The position numbers and the translations under genes were made by a program. From contig NZ_LT629850.1 in NCBI RefSeq assembly GCF_900106845.1, positions 178,747 to 242,746 on the forward strand: a DNA stretch of 64,000 nt. The letters run 5' to 3'. A model generated the notes under the pieces. The model was not told where the DNA came from and ran no database searches. It saw only the letters and a list, made by a program, of their open reading frames with translations. Positions within the stretch are counted from its first letter, which is position 1; each line of letters opens with the position of its first letter. Of the stretch, positions 37,418-46,435 are shown piece after piece. The stretch comes from Romboutsia timonensis. GTDB taxonomy: Bacteria; Bacillota; Clostridia; Peptostreptococcales; Peptostreptococcaceae.

Positions 37418-37538
37418 GGGTTATCAGAATGTAAACTTAAAAATGAAAATTTATGGAAAAATTTCTTTTGTCTAAGCTATATGTTGTAAAAGTAGTTTAT
37501 TTAACCTATGATATTATATTGTTATAGCTAGGGTTAAA
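37418..37538. promoter_or_regulatory. candidate operators of the XRE repressor
   Basis: TTTAACC (37500-37506) and GGTTAAA (37532-37538) form an inverted repeat around an AT-rich promoter-like stretch (GATATTATATT). A third half-site, GGGTTAT, lies at 37418-37424 near the repressor's own start. Three similar boxes between divergent genes resemble lambda-like operators. Confidence 0.45.
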
Positions 37539-37643
37539 TACGTTTATCAAAAAATAAAATATTTTATAATGCTGTAAAAAAAGTTATTGAAAGTTTACAT
37601 AAAATTAACTAATATAAAAATTAATAAGTTGGGAGGGAATATT

Positions 37644-38459
37644 ATGATTTATAATTTTAAAAAATTAAACAGTAAGGTTTTAAGTTTTGATCCAATTAAG
37701 GATATTGATAAGATTAAGTTTAATCATTACATAATGAGAAAAGAAAATAAAAATAGGCTAACTGGGGAACTTGAAAATGGTAAGTTTAAAATGACTATAA
37801 GAACTGTTATGGAAGATTTAAACTTTTCAAAAGGAAAATCAGAGAGAATGATAAATGAATTTGAAAAAATGGGAATTATAAAAAGTGTTTTTAAAGGAAA
37901 TCGTACAAGTGGATATTCTATATATGAATATGTTACAGAGTCAAAATGTGGGGCAGATGATGGGACAGGTTTTGAGAATTGTAGTGGGAATAATAATTGT
38001 GAAAATAAAATTATAGATAAATGCGATGATATAAATACTTGTAATAATAATTTTTATAAAGAGAGTTTACAGAGTTTTGGGACAGGTGATGATATAGGTC
38101 ATGGGACAGATAGTGGGACATCTAAAATAGATAATATAAATATATATTTAAATATAAATAATAATATTTGTGATAATGTTATTGATTATTTAAACAAAAT
38201 TACAAAAAAGAACTTTAGAAAAAATACACCAAAAACTAGAAAGTTAATTAATACTAGGTTAAAGGAAGGTTTTGTAGAAGAGGATTTTTATGCTGTTATA
38301 GATATTAAAGCATCTCAGTGGTTACATAGTGATATGGAAAAGTACTTAAGACCAGAAACTTTATTTAGTAATAAGTTTGAAGGATACTTAAATGAAACTG
38401 CTAAAAAGGTTGAAGAAGTTGAGGAAACAGGATATTGGGATATTGAATTTGATTTTTAA
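37644..38459 (+). CDS. phage-type replication protein with Phg_2220_C domain
   Basis: 271 residues from the ATG at 37644 (GGGAGGG ahead); the ATG at 37587 lacks such a site. Residues about 1-110 look like a winged-helix replisome organiser (FKMTIRTVMEDLNFSKGKSERMIN). A Cys/Asn/Asp-rich linker follows (about 115-180). The C-terminal domain (about 185-262) has the conserved phage signature VIDYLNKITKKNFRKNT, RLKEGFVEEDFYAVI and KYLRPETLFSNKFEGYLNE. Such proteins bind a phage origin and load the helicase encoded next. The A/T-rich repeats in the middle of the gene could hold the origin, as in several phages; not demonstrated here. Confidence 0.85.
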   Translation: MIYNFKKLNSKVLSFDPIKDIDKIKFNHYIMRKENKNRLTGELENGKFKMTIRTVMEDLNFSKGKSERMINEFEKMGIIKSVFKGNRTSGYSIYEYVTESKCGADDGTGFENCSGNNNCENKIIDKCDDINTCNNNFYKESLQSFGTGDDIGHGTDSGTSKIDNINIYLNINNNICDNVIDYLNKITKKNFRKNTPKTRKLINTRLKEGFVEEDFYAVIDIKASQWLHSDMEKYLRPETLFSNKFEGYLNETAKKVEEVEETGYWDIEFDF

Positions 38460-38588
38460 AAATAAATTTAGAAAAATATATTGCAAGTTTAAATAAAATG
38501 AACTACTATTAACTTGAAGTTAACTCAAAAGAAACTTATAATTAACAACTCACCATTTTATTTATAATTTTAGTTTGGGGGAATAATC

Positions 38589-39893
38589 ATGGAGCAGTTT
38601 CAAGCTGTAAATATAGAGCAAAGTATTTTAGGAAGTTTTATAGTTGATAATTCTTTAGGAGAAAAGCTTAAAGATTTAAAAGAGAATATGTTTACTGTTG
38701 AATATAATAAATTAATTTTAAAGGTTATGAAATCTTTGTATGAAAGTAAACTATCTCTTGATATAGAAAGTATTTTTACAAAACTTAAGGAAATGAATAG
38801 TGGAGTTAACGTTACATATTTAAGTAATTTAGCTTCTATGAGCCAATGTTCTTCTATTGATTCTCATATAAGCATATTAAAGGACAAACTTTTAAGAAGG
38901 GAGATTATTAAAAGTTGTACAGACCTTTTTCAAAAACTAGGAGAGGGAGAAGATATTAACTCAGTTGTATATAATTTTGAAAGTAATTTATACAATATTT
39001 TAAATGAAGAAGCTACAAATTACGGTGATAGCATTGGTGAAATTTGCGAAAAATTATTATATTTCCTGGAAAATAGTGACGAAAAAGGTATGAACTTTGG
39101 AGTTAAGTTTTTAGATGATATTATAGGTGGTTTATTTAATGGAGAGCTTACAACTATTGCTGCTCGAAGTGGTGTTGGTAAAACTGCATTGGCACTACAA
39201 ATTATGTTAAACTGTATGGAACAAGGTAAAAAAGTACTTTTTATAAGCAGAGAGATGAGTAAAGAGCAAGTTTTTATGAGAAATATAACTAAGAAAAGTG
39301 GTATCAGTACAAAGTATATGAAGAATAAAGAAATTGATGAAGAAGGTTGGAAAAAGATTATAGATGTAATGTCTTATTTTAGCAGTAAGGATTTAATTTA
39401 TATAAATGATAAGATAAGTACTATTAGTGGTTTAAGAAAAAGAATTAGAGAGATAAAGCCTGATTTGGTTATAGTTGATTATATTCAGCTTATGAATGCT
39501 GAGGGCAGTATGCAAAATAGAGAAAGAGAAGTAGCAAGTTTATCTAGAGAGCTTAAAAATATTACTTTGGATTTTGATATACCTCTTATTCAACTTAGTC
39601 AGTTAAATGATGAGATGAAGGATTTTAGACCATGGGGTGAAAGACCAATGCGTGACAGTAAAGCTATTTTTCATGATAGTAATAATGTTATATATATTCA
39701 TGAACCTGTTCACTCTGATTTTGATGAGGCTGTTGAAAATATCAAGAAAAACAAAAATGATGTGTTGTCTGCTAGAAAAAATGGAATTAAGCTTGTTGAT
39801 TTGATTGTTGCTAAGTGTAGAGATGGGGAAACTGGTATGAGGCATTATTGTTATAATGGGCCAAGGTTACATTTTCAGTATATAAATTATTAG
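38589..39893 (+). CDS. DnaB-type replicative helicase, phage-like
   Basis: 434 residues behind GGGGGAAT. DnaB N-terminal domain about 4-105 (NIEQSILGSFIVDN), then the RecA-like motor: Walker A in ARSGVGKTALAL (about 194-205), Walker B in LVIVDYIQLM, and a C-terminal REREVASLSRELKN. It should unwind DNA as a hexameric ring, loaded by the replication protein upstream. Shorter and more diverged than chromosomal DnaB, in keeping with a mobile element. Confidence 0.92.
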   Translation: MEQFQAVNIEQSILGSFIVDNSLGEKLKDLKENMFTVEYNKLILKVMKSLYESKLSLDIESIFTKLKEMNSGVNVTYLSNLASMSQCSSIDSHISILKDKLLRREIIKSCTDLFQKLGEGEDINSVVYNFESNLYNILNEEATNYGDSIGEICEKLLYFLENSDEKGMNFGVKFLDDIIGGLFNGELTTIAARSGVGKTALALQIMLNCMEQGKKVLFISREMSKEQVFMRNITKKSGISTKYMKNKEIDEEGWKKIIDVMSYFSSKDLIYINDKISTISGLRKRIREIKPDLVIVDYIQLMNAEGSMQNREREVASLSRELKNITLDFDIPLIQLSQLNDEMKDFRPWGERPMRDSKAIFHDSNNVIYIHEPVHSDFDEAVENIKKNKNDVLSARKNGIKLVDLIVAKCRDGETGMRHYCYNGPRLHFQYINY

Positions 39894-39904
39894 GAGGGGA
39901 TTTT

Positions 39905-40156
39905 ATGGAAAGGGTATTGTTAGAGGATTTTTCTGAGGAGATTGTTTCTTTTGTTGATTTTATTGGAGTTGATATGTTTATTGATATTTGTGATAGGTTT
40001 GGTGGAAGTCAGTTGTATTTTCCTAAGAAGGAAAGTGTGCTAAGAGCTAGTCGAAACAGGCAGATTAAGAAGATGTATAATATATATAGTAAAAATGAGA
40101 TTGCTAAAAAATTTGGTATTACTAAAAGGCAGGTTGAAAATATTCTTAAGGGATAG
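39905..40156 (+). CDS. Mor-like small transcription regulator
   Basis: 83 residues, 11 bases after the helicase gene, with AGGAGGGG ahead. Matches the Mor/C family pattern: acidic N-terminal dimerisation part (VDMFIDICDRFGGSQLYFPK) and a C-terminal helix-turn-helix (NRQIKKMYNIY, IAKKFGITKRQVENIL). Mu Mor activates middle transcription together with RNA polymerase. A paralogue of the same length is at 42213; the core RFGG/YGG-LY-P and SRNR are shared. Confidence 0.85.
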   Translation: MERVLLEDFSEEIVSFVDFIGVDMFIDICDRFGGSQLYFPKKESVLRASRNRQIKKMYNIYSKNEIAKKFGITKRQVENILKG

Positions 40157-40159
40157 TAT

Positions 40160-40200
40160 AAAGGAGTGCTTTAAAATTGTTTTAAAGCACTCCTTTATTT
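40160..40200. terminator. terminator between convergent genes
   Basis: AAGGAGTGCTTTAAAA, TTG, TTTTAAAGCACTCCTT with a 16-bp perfect stem, serving the Mor-like gene on plus and the YvrJ-like gene on minus. Confidence 0.9.
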
Positions 40201-40346
40201 TATTTAATAGTTAATATATTTTTGGATAATTCATTAATACTATCTGTTAAATATGATAGCTTTCCTTCTATTCTAACTAATAAATACATTGAAAGAGCAA
40301 TAGGAAAGCCAATATTAGCAACAAGATTTTGTAAATCTAAATCCAT
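40200..40346 (-). CDS. YvrJ-family small membrane protein
   Basis: 48 residues reading MDLDLQNLVANIGFPIALS, then MYLLVRIEGKLSYLTDSI. One membrane helix with the conserved NIGFPIA and a short amphipathic tail; YvrJ proteins (PF12841) accompany DUF2922 and DUF1659. It starts 14 bases after the DUF2922 stop. No strong ribosome-binding site is seen, so translational coupling is likely. Confidence 0.8.
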   Translation of the reverse strand: MDLDLQNLVANIGFPIALSMYLLVRIEGKLSYLTDSINELSKNILTIK

Positions 40347-40358
40347 AAGAATGCTAGA

Positions 40359-40586
40359 CTATACTACTAAATCATATGAAGTAGTATCAGTTTCAACAAT
40401 CTTGGCTTCAACTAAAGAAGCAAGTTCTTCACCATTAGGTAAGAATATATTACTAGATAGTATTAAAGTCATAGTTGCTTTTACTTCAGTCTCAGTTAAA
40501 TCTTCTCTTGGATTATCCACTGATATAGATACGTTTTTATCTCCTGTAGTTTTGAAATACATCAATAATTTTTTCTTAGTTTCCAT
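40359..40586 (-). CDS. DUF2922 family small protein
   Basis: 75 residues, start behind AGGAGGTAATT on minus. Family pattern: MYFKTTGDKNVSISVDNPREDL, then ATMTLILSSNIFLPNGEELASLVEAKIVETDTT. DUF2922 and DUF1659 are small beta-rich proteins nearly always encoded in tandem in Firmicutes; their biochemical role is not known to me. Middle gene of a three-gene minus-strand operon. Confidence 0.88.
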   Translation of the reverse strand: METKKKLLMYFKTTGDKNVSISVDNPREDLTETEVKATMTLILSSNIFLPNGEELASLVEAKIVETDTTSYDLVV

Positions 40587-40655
40587 AAAATTACCTCCTG
40601 TAAATTTAAATAATAATTTGGTGAAAATTTAGCCAACAATTTAGCTAGATTTTAA

Positions 40656-40877
40656 TTAGGCTGTTATTGTTGAATTATCAATTTTAGCTACTTCTAACAA
40701 GTCGTATTCTTGAAGTGAGGCTATTGATGCACCAACTTCGTATACATCATCAGCACTAGCGTTAGGATCTAGGTTTGAGTAAGTTTTACTTTTTACAACT
40801 GTTTTTCCTGTTTCAGGATTTCTACCACAATCAAATTTTAATTTTAATCCAGATGGATTTTTTAGAAGATTTGCCAT
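40656..40877 (-). CDS. DUF1659 family small protein
   Basis: 73 residues, start behind AAAGGGGGAATT on minus. Pattern GLKLKFDCGRNPETGKTVVK, KTYSNLDPNASADDVYEVG and IASLQEYDLLEV is that of DUF1659. First gene of the DUF1659-DUF2922-YvrJ set. The IS630-family element sits about 100 bases upstream of it and may have moved its promoter region. Confidence 0.88.
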   Translation of the reverse strand: MANLLKNPSGLKLKFDCGRNPETGKTVVKSKTYSNLDPNASADDVYEVGASIASLQEYDLLEVAKIDNSTITA

Positions 40878-40974
40878 TTTAATTCCCCCTTTAAATTTTT
40901 TATAAGCTGTTTGCTTATATTTACATAGTACACCCTTAAAACTAAATACAAATATAAAAATCTTTGAAAATATT

Positions 40975-41894
40975 TATAGTAGTCGAACTTAAAAAAGTTC
41001 GTAAATAGATTCTTCAAGGCTCTTGTTATTTTTAGTTATTTTTTTCAAATTTTTCTTTAATGTTGCCCAATACTTTTCTATAGGATTTAAATTTGGAGAA
41101 TATGGTGGTAAAAATATTAGTTTTAGATTTTTATTAGCATTTTTACATAATTCGTATAATCTACTCTTACAATGAAATGTTGCATTATCCATTACAATAG
41201 CTTTATTTTTTTCTACTTCATTTAAAAACATTTCTTTAAACCATTTTTCGAAAAACTTACTATCCATTATTTTATCGTACACTAAATGAGAGATAATCTT
41301 ATCTCCACATTTTCCTGCTACTATATTTGTTCTTTTGTATTTTTTACCTGGTATTTTATCGTAAACTTTTTTACCTCTTATAGCTCTTGCATATTCTCTA
41401 TAAATATAACCTTGTATTCCTGTTTCATCAATATATACTATATCTTCTTCGCTAAAGTTTTTTATCTCATTTAAATATTTATTTACTTTTTCCTTACATT
41501 GTTCTTTGTATGAAGTTGTCTTTTTTTTCGTGTTATATTTAATTTCTTTAATGCTTTTCTTATTGCACACTCACTACAATTAAACTCCTCTGCAATCTCA
41601 ACTAAATATGCATCTGGATGTTTTTCTATATATTTAATTAACTTTTCTGGATAAATCTTTTTTGGTTTTCTAACCTGTATTTTTACTTCACCTAATTTAC
41701 CTTCCTTTTCTTTATTTATCCACCTAGTTAGTGTTGTTTCAGATATTTTAAATACTTTACAAGTTTCTTTGTAAGTATGGCCTTCTCTTTGGTATTCTAC
41801 TGCTCTTTGTTTAAACTTTATATCATAACTCATATTATATTTGTTAACTTATTTAATAATTTTCATACCTTTATTATTAAGTTCGTTTACTATA
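40975..41894 (-). mobile_element. IS630-family insertion sequence, about 920 bp
   Basis: Inverted ends TATAGTAGTCGAACTT (40975-40990) and, on the other strand, TATAGTAAACGAACTT (41879-41894), differing at two positions. Both ends carry TA, the target IS630/Tc1-type elements duplicate. It encodes a transposase in two overlapping frames. It separates the DUF1659 operon from the second Mor-like gene. Confidence 0.88.
40989..41833 (-). CDS. IS630-family transposase, made by -1 frameshifting
   Basis: First frame 41833-41483: helix-turn-helix DNA-binding part (YDIKFKQRAVEYQREG, ETCKVFKISETTLTRW). Second frame to 40989: DDE domain with DETG (VYIDETGIQG), MDNATFH and LPPYSPNLNPIEKYWATLK. The frames overlap by 88 bases; a run of eight A followed by G (41521-41528 as T on plus) gives a slippery A-AAA-AAA in the first frame, which would move ribosomes -1 into the second. 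The joined product has about 281 residues, normal for IS630 transposases. Programmed frameshifting is known in this family, so the copy may be active. Confidence 0.85.
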
Positions 41895-42000
41895 TTGTAA
41901 AGATATTTACATTAACTAACAATTTTAAGTTGAAAATTTTGTAGATAATCTATGCATATAAGTTATATCAATGATTTGCAAGAAAAAAATATATTTTGAA

Positions 42001-42140
42001 ATGCTTGGCCCACGCAGTGGCTCAAGCAACGGATGTATCCGTAGCGGTAGCAAGTATACATCGTTGGCGAAATAAAAAATAGCGCCCACACGTGGCTTAA
42101 AGTGATTCGCCGACACGTCGCTCAAGCGAAGCGAATTTTT
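42001..42140. repeat. GC-rich patch of three related hairpin repeats
   Basis: Units of about 21 bases at 42007-42027, 42082-42102 and 42106-42127 share the pattern GCCNACNCGTNGCTCAAGC. Each contains a small palindrome, and in the third the outer stem pairs change together (CCAC/GTGG becomes CGAC/GTCG). ACGGAT/ATCCGT (42029-42042) and ATTCGC/GCGAAT (42105-42110 with 42131-42136) add further stems. Base composition is far above the surroundings. No gene fits it. Candidate structured RNA, or end of a lost transposable element. Confidence 0.5.
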
Positions 42141-42212
42141 GAAATACTTTTATGGGAAAGGATTTTAATTACAGATAAAATTATTATATAGATTAATAAA
42201 GGGAGGTTTTTT

Positions 42213-42464
42213 ATGAAGGTTGAGGCTTATGATGTTATTGAAAATTTATCTCTTATGTATGAGATTGTTGGAGAAGAAAAGTTCTTAGAGATTATAAGAA
42301 TGTATGGAGGAAATAATCTTTATATTCCTACTTATAAGAGTGTTATAAGAAGTAGTAGAAACAGGGATATTGTTAATAGATATAATGGATTTAATGGAAC
42401 TCAGTTAGCCAGAGAGTATGGGATCAGTGTTAATCAGGTGAGAAATATTATTAATAAAATATAA
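42213..42464 (+). CDS. Mor-like small transcription regulator, second copy
   Basis: 83 residues behind AAAGGGAGG. Same plan as the gene at 39905: acidic N-terminus with RMYGGNNLYIP, then SRNRDIVNRYNGF and a helix-turn-helix TQLAREYGISVNQVRNII. Identity between the two copies is moderate, so they are old paralogues or come from two elements. Last gene of the phage-like insert. Confidence 0.82.
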   Translation: MKVEAYDVIENLSLMYEIVGEEKFLEIIRMYGGNNLYIPTYKSVIRSSRNRDIVNRYNGFNGTQLAREYGISVNQVRNIINKI

Positions 42465-42847
42465 CAAATTACATCAAGAAAAATAGAAATATGTCGAAAA
42501 CAGTAAAAAAAATATATTTTTTGGAAAATAATATATTTTAGTGACTGAAAATGTAGGGCGAAATTTGTTGTTTATGATAAAAATGGAATCTATAATAAAA
42601 TTATAATTTGCTGTAAAGTTATTTATCAAATATAAATAGCTTACTATAAAAATATTTAGATAGTACAACAAGTTATATAAAAATAATATAAATATTTTAC
42701 ATAAAAAATATTTTAATGGAGTTAGTACTTCAATTGGCTAATACTATGTAGAAATAGTGATAATGATGATTATTATTGTTTGTAGTTTTAATATTAGCTT
42801 ATTTTTATGCAAATTTTAATTTAGACAACATTCGTGGGAGGCATCAA
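42465..42847. other. 383-bp gap before the CWB2 adhesin-like gene
   Basis: AT-rich, without an ORF that has its own ribosome-binding site. A reading frame open from 42776 into the next gene is only the upstream continuation of that gene; GGGAGG at 42836-42841 marks the true start. No terminator for the Mor-like gene was found. Confidence 0.5.
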
Positions 42848-45800
42848 ATGAAATTACCAAAGAAAATAGCAGCACTTTTAGCAGTGACATTGGTTGCATC
42901 AAGTGCAGGAAATTTAGGGTATGCAGATACTATAAAATCAGTATCTGAAGATAAGTTAGTTGGAGCTGGAAGATGGGAAACAGCTATAGAAGTTAGTAAA
43001 AAAGGATGGAGCAAATCAGATAAGGCAGTAATTGTAAATGATAGTTCAATAGCAGATGCACTTGCTGCAACACCATTTGCAGAGGCTGAAGATGCACCAA
43101 TACTTTTAACAGGAAAAGACAAGTTAAATGAAAAAACAAAAGAAGAGTTAAAGAGACTTGGAGTTAAAAAAGTATATGTAATAGGTGGAGAAAATACATT
43201 AACTAAAAATATAGAAACTGAGTTAAAAACTCAAAATATAGAAATAGATAGAATACAAGGTGCTACAAGAGAACTTACAGCACTAGCAATAGCTGAAAGA
43301 TTAGATAAAATAAAAGATATATCTGAAATAGCAGTTGTAAATGGAACTAAAGGACTTGCTGATGCAGTAAGTATAGCAGCTGTTGCAGCAGATAAAGATA
43401 TGGCGATAATACTTTCAAACTCAAAGGAAGGTACTAAAGCAAGTGATGAATTTATAAACAAAGAGGATATAAAAACTTCTTATGTAATAGGTGGACCGAA
43501 CACTGTATCTAATGAAGTTTTAGGAAAATTACCTAATGCTAAAAGAATAAATGGTATGGATAGAAATGAAACTAATGCTAAAGTTTTAGAAGCTTTCTAT
43601 ACTGAAAAAGAATTAGATAATGCTTATGTAGCTAAAGATGGTATGGGTAAAGAAGATCATCTTATAGATGCATTAGCAGTTGGAGTTTTAGCAGCTAAAA
43701 ATGATTCTCCAGTTATAATAGTTGGAAATAAGTTAAATCAAATGCAAAAGGATGTAACTAATACTAAGAACTTTAAAACTGTTACTCAAATTGGAGGAAA
43801 TGGTAACGAAACTGCTTTTGGTGAGTTAAAAACTATGCAAGCAGTTACTACGTATAATGTTACAACTGTTAAAGAATTAAATGATGCTTTAGCTAAGGCT
43901 GATGCAAATGACGTTATCAATGTTGAAGGTTTAAATGATAATTCTAGAACTAAAAAAGTAGAAATAGCATCTAAGAATGCAGTTAAGATAAATTTAAATA
44001 ATACAAGCGGAAAGTCTGTAGTTGTTAATGTTACAAGTGGAACAGTTGCAGCAAATGGAGCTCATACTAGTATAGATATTAAAGGTGGAGATTTAGTTAT
44101 AAACGGAAGTGTTGAAGCTGTTAATATATTAGAAGGTGGAGATGTTACTGTAAGTAATGAAGGTACTTCTAAGCCTAATATTACTGTAGAGGCAGGAGCT
44201 AGTGTTGAGGTTGCTGGTAATATAAACACTATAACTGTAAATGGTAAAGATGCAGCAGTTAGTGTTACAGAAGGTTCTCATGTAAATAAGGTTGAGGTTA
44301 GTGAAAATGCTAGTGGTACTATTATAGAAAACGCTGGTAAGGTTGATAAGGTTGAATCTAATGCACCTAATGTTAGTGTTGAAAATAGTGGTACTGTTGG
44401 AAATGTTTCAGGAAGTAATAAGCCAAGTATAGATAATACTGGAGGCGGAACGGTTAACCCACCATCAAATGGAGGAGGTTCTTCAGGTGGAGGAATTGTT
44501 CAAACTCCAAGTATTAGTGATATAAGTGTAAATACTTCTTCTGATACTGTAACGGTTACAGCAAATATTAAAAATTATGGTTCTAATAACGTTGCTAAAG
44601 TAGAGTTATTACAGGGAACAACTGTTATTAAATCTCAAGAAAATGCTGATATTTTGGAAGGGCAACTTAATTATACTTTTAGTAATGTTGCAAATGGTAC
44701 TTATACTGTTAAAGTTACTGTAGGTTCTACAACTTCTACCTCAAAATCATTTGTATTAAATGTATGGAATGGAACTACAAAAACAGAAGTAAAACCTAAT
44801 AAAGATGGTATTTATGAAGTAAGTTCTCCAGATGAATTAGCTTGGATTTCAGATTTTGTAAATGAAGGAAATACTAATATATCAATAGAATTAATGAATA
44901 ACATAGATTTAAATAACAAAGAATGGACGCCAATAGGAACATCATCAAAGCACTTTAGAGGAAGTTTTGATGGAGGAAGCTATACTATAAAGAACTTAAG
45001 CATAAACAAAGCAGATGGTTCAGATTTAGGTTTATTTGGATATACAAACAGTGGAATAAATGTAAAAAATGTTACATTAGATGGAGTAAATATACTAGGT
45101 AACCAAAGAATAGGTTCATTAGTAGGAAGTATATTTGATGAAGGTACTTCAGGTACTAGAGAAGAGATAATTGAAAATTGTCATGTGAAAAATGTTAACT
45201 TAACTGCAAAGAAAAAGGACGTAGCAGGAATTGTTGGATACGGATATGTTGACATAAAAGACAGTAGCGTAGATGAAGCAGTAATAACAGCAAAGACAGA
45301 GTCACTTAATGGTGATAATGTTGGTGGTGCTATAGGATACTTAGCTTCAAAGCGTACAGTAAGCAATGTTAAAGTAAGTAATGTAACTTTAAGTGGTGAA
45401 AGAAAAGTTGGTGGTGTAGCTGGTTCAGCTAATGATGCTAACATAGTATTTGAAAACTGTGAAGTGACTGGAAATACTTCAATAGAAGCTAGAGCATTAT
45501 CAATACCAAAAGCAATATTACCATTTGCTGGAGGAATAGTAGGGGAAACAGTGCAAAAAGGTATAACAGTAAAAGATTGTTTTGTAGACAAATCAACTGT
45601 AAAAATAAGTGGTAAAAACAATAAGTTATTAGGATGGTTTATAGGTGGAAGTAGAGCAAATGATACAGAATTACTTAAATATGATGTAGTTAACTTTGTT
45701 GATACTAAAGACTTAGGATGTAGCTTCAGAGAAAATAATATGAGTGATGAATTTAAATTATTTGAAATTGATTCAAGTTTCTCTACATCAAATATAAACC

Positions 45801-46147
45801 TAGGTATAAAACCTAATGATGATATGAATATAGGATTAAGTACAAAGGATAATATAACAATACAGTACTTAGATGAAAATGATAAAGTAATAACATCAAA
45901 CGGTAAAATATGGTCAAAGGATAAAACTTGGGCAGGATATTTAAATGATGCTGATAAAAACAAATATGGTAAGGGACTTGGAATTGGCGCTGCAGCAAAT
46001 TACTCAAATGAGTTAAAGGCTGGAGTTAGATATTCAACAACTTTATACAGTAAAGATTTAGATCCTAAAACAGTAGCTAAAGTTAAAGTTATAGTTAAAA
46101 TGGGAGATGAAACTCAAGAAGTAGTTTTAGAAAATACTGCAAAATAA
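42848..46147 (+). CDS. large CWB2 surface protein with beta-helix, Ig-like and GLUG-like domains
   Basis: 1099 residues from the ATG at 42848 (GGGAGG ahead). Signal peptide MKLPKKIAALLAVTLVASSA to YA; three CWB2 modules about 35-325 (GAGRWETA, GATRELTA, GMDRNETN; the first two deviate from the usual D/N-R-Y-E-T). Short strand repeats about 355-535 (DLVINGSVEAVNILEG) look like a beta-helix, followed by a Gly/Ser/Pro linker (PPSNGGGSSGGG) and an Ig-like domain about 560-665. Then comes a GLUG-like region from about 685: DELAWISDFVN, NNIDLNNKEWTPIG, FRGSFDGGSYTIKNL. GLUG domains occur in adhesins and IgA-peptidase-like proteins. Target unknown. Confidence 0.88.
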   Translation: MKLPKKIAALLAVTLVASSAGNLGYADTIKSVSEDKLVGAGRWETAIEVSKKGWSKSDKAVIVNDSSIADALAATPFAEAEDAPILLTGKDKLNEKTKEELKRLGVKKVYVIGGENTLTKNIETELKTQNIEIDRIQGATRELTALAIAERLDKIKDISEIAVVNGTKGLADAVSIAAVAADKDMAIILSNSKEGTKASDEFINKEDIKTSYVIGGPNTVSNEVLGKLPNAKRINGMDRNETNAKVLEAFYTEKELDNAYVAKDGMGKEDHLIDALAVGVLAAKNDSPVIIVGNKLNQMQKDVTNTKNFKTVTQIGGNGNETAFGELKTMQAVTTYNVTTVKELNDALAKADANDVINVEGLNDNSRTKKVEIASKNAVKINLNNTSGKSVVVNVTSGTVAANGAHTSIDIKGGDLVINGSVEAVNILEGGDVTVSNEGTSKPNITVEAGASVEVAGNINTITVNGKDAAVSVTEGSHVNKVEVSENASGTIIENAGKVDKVESNAPNVSVENSGTVGNVSGSNKPSIDNTGGGTVNPPSNGGGSSGGGIVQTPSISDISVNTSSDTVTVTANIKNYGSNNVAKVELLQGTTVIKSQENADILEGQLNYTFSNVANGTYTVKVTVGSTTSTSKSFVLNVWNGTTKTEVKPNKDGIYEVSSPDELAWISDFVNEGNTNISIELMNNIDLNNKEWTPIGTSSKHFRGSFDGGSYTIKNLSINKADGSDLGLFGYTNSGINVKNVTLDGVNILGNQRIGSLVGSIFDEGTSGTREEIIENCHVKNVNLTAKKKDVAGIVGYGYVDIKDSSVDEAVITAKTESLNGDNVGGAIGYLASKRTVSNVKVSNVTLSGERKVGGVAGSANDANIVFENCEVTGNTSIEARALSIPKAILPFAGGIVGETVQKGITVKDCFVDKSTVKISGKNNKLLGWFIGGSRANDTELLKYDVVNFVDTKDLGCSFRENNMSDEFKLFEIDSSFSTSNINLGIKPNDDMNIGLSTKDNITIQYLDENDKVITSNGKIWSKDKTWAGYLNDADKNKYGKGLGIGAAANYSNELKAGVRYSTTLYSKDLDPKTVAKVKVIVKMGDETQEVVLENTAK

Positions 46148-46222
46148 TTTAATATATAGAAGGTATCTTATAATAATGTGAACTTAAAGTATTCAAAAAT
46201 ATATAATAGATACTTAAATTAT

Positions 46223-46255
46223 AAAAAAGAACATCTTAATAGGTGTTCTTTTTTT
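46223..46255 (+). terminator. terminator of the CWB2 GLUG-like gene
   Basis: AAAAGAACATC, TTAATA, GGTGTTCTTTTTTT. Confidence 0.88.
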
Positions 46256-46435
46256 GTAGAAAATTATAAGTAAAAATATAGATAATCAATAGTATATATT
46301 TAATTTTAAAATATAAATTGACTAAAAAATAATGGATATTAAAACAGGTTATGACAGATTAAAAATAAATAATATGTTACGATTTAAAAGGAAGGTTTTT
46401 ATATACTATATAAAATTATAAGGGGGTATCATATT

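Noticed and set aside
40222..40632. Plus-strand open frame of 136 codons
   Set aside because: Lies opposite the YvrJ and DUF2922 genes, which have family signatures and proper spacing.
40989..41833. IS630 transposase as a pseudogene
   Set aside because: The frame overlap holds a correctly phased slippery A-tract and the joined length is normal, which fits programmed frameshifting better than damage.
45181..45963. Long minus-strand open frame of 260 codons
   Set aside because: Antisense of a well-supported CWB2 gene; its hydrophobic, Ser/Leu-rich composition is what the reverse of this AT-rich coding strand gives, and no ribosome-binding site precedes it.
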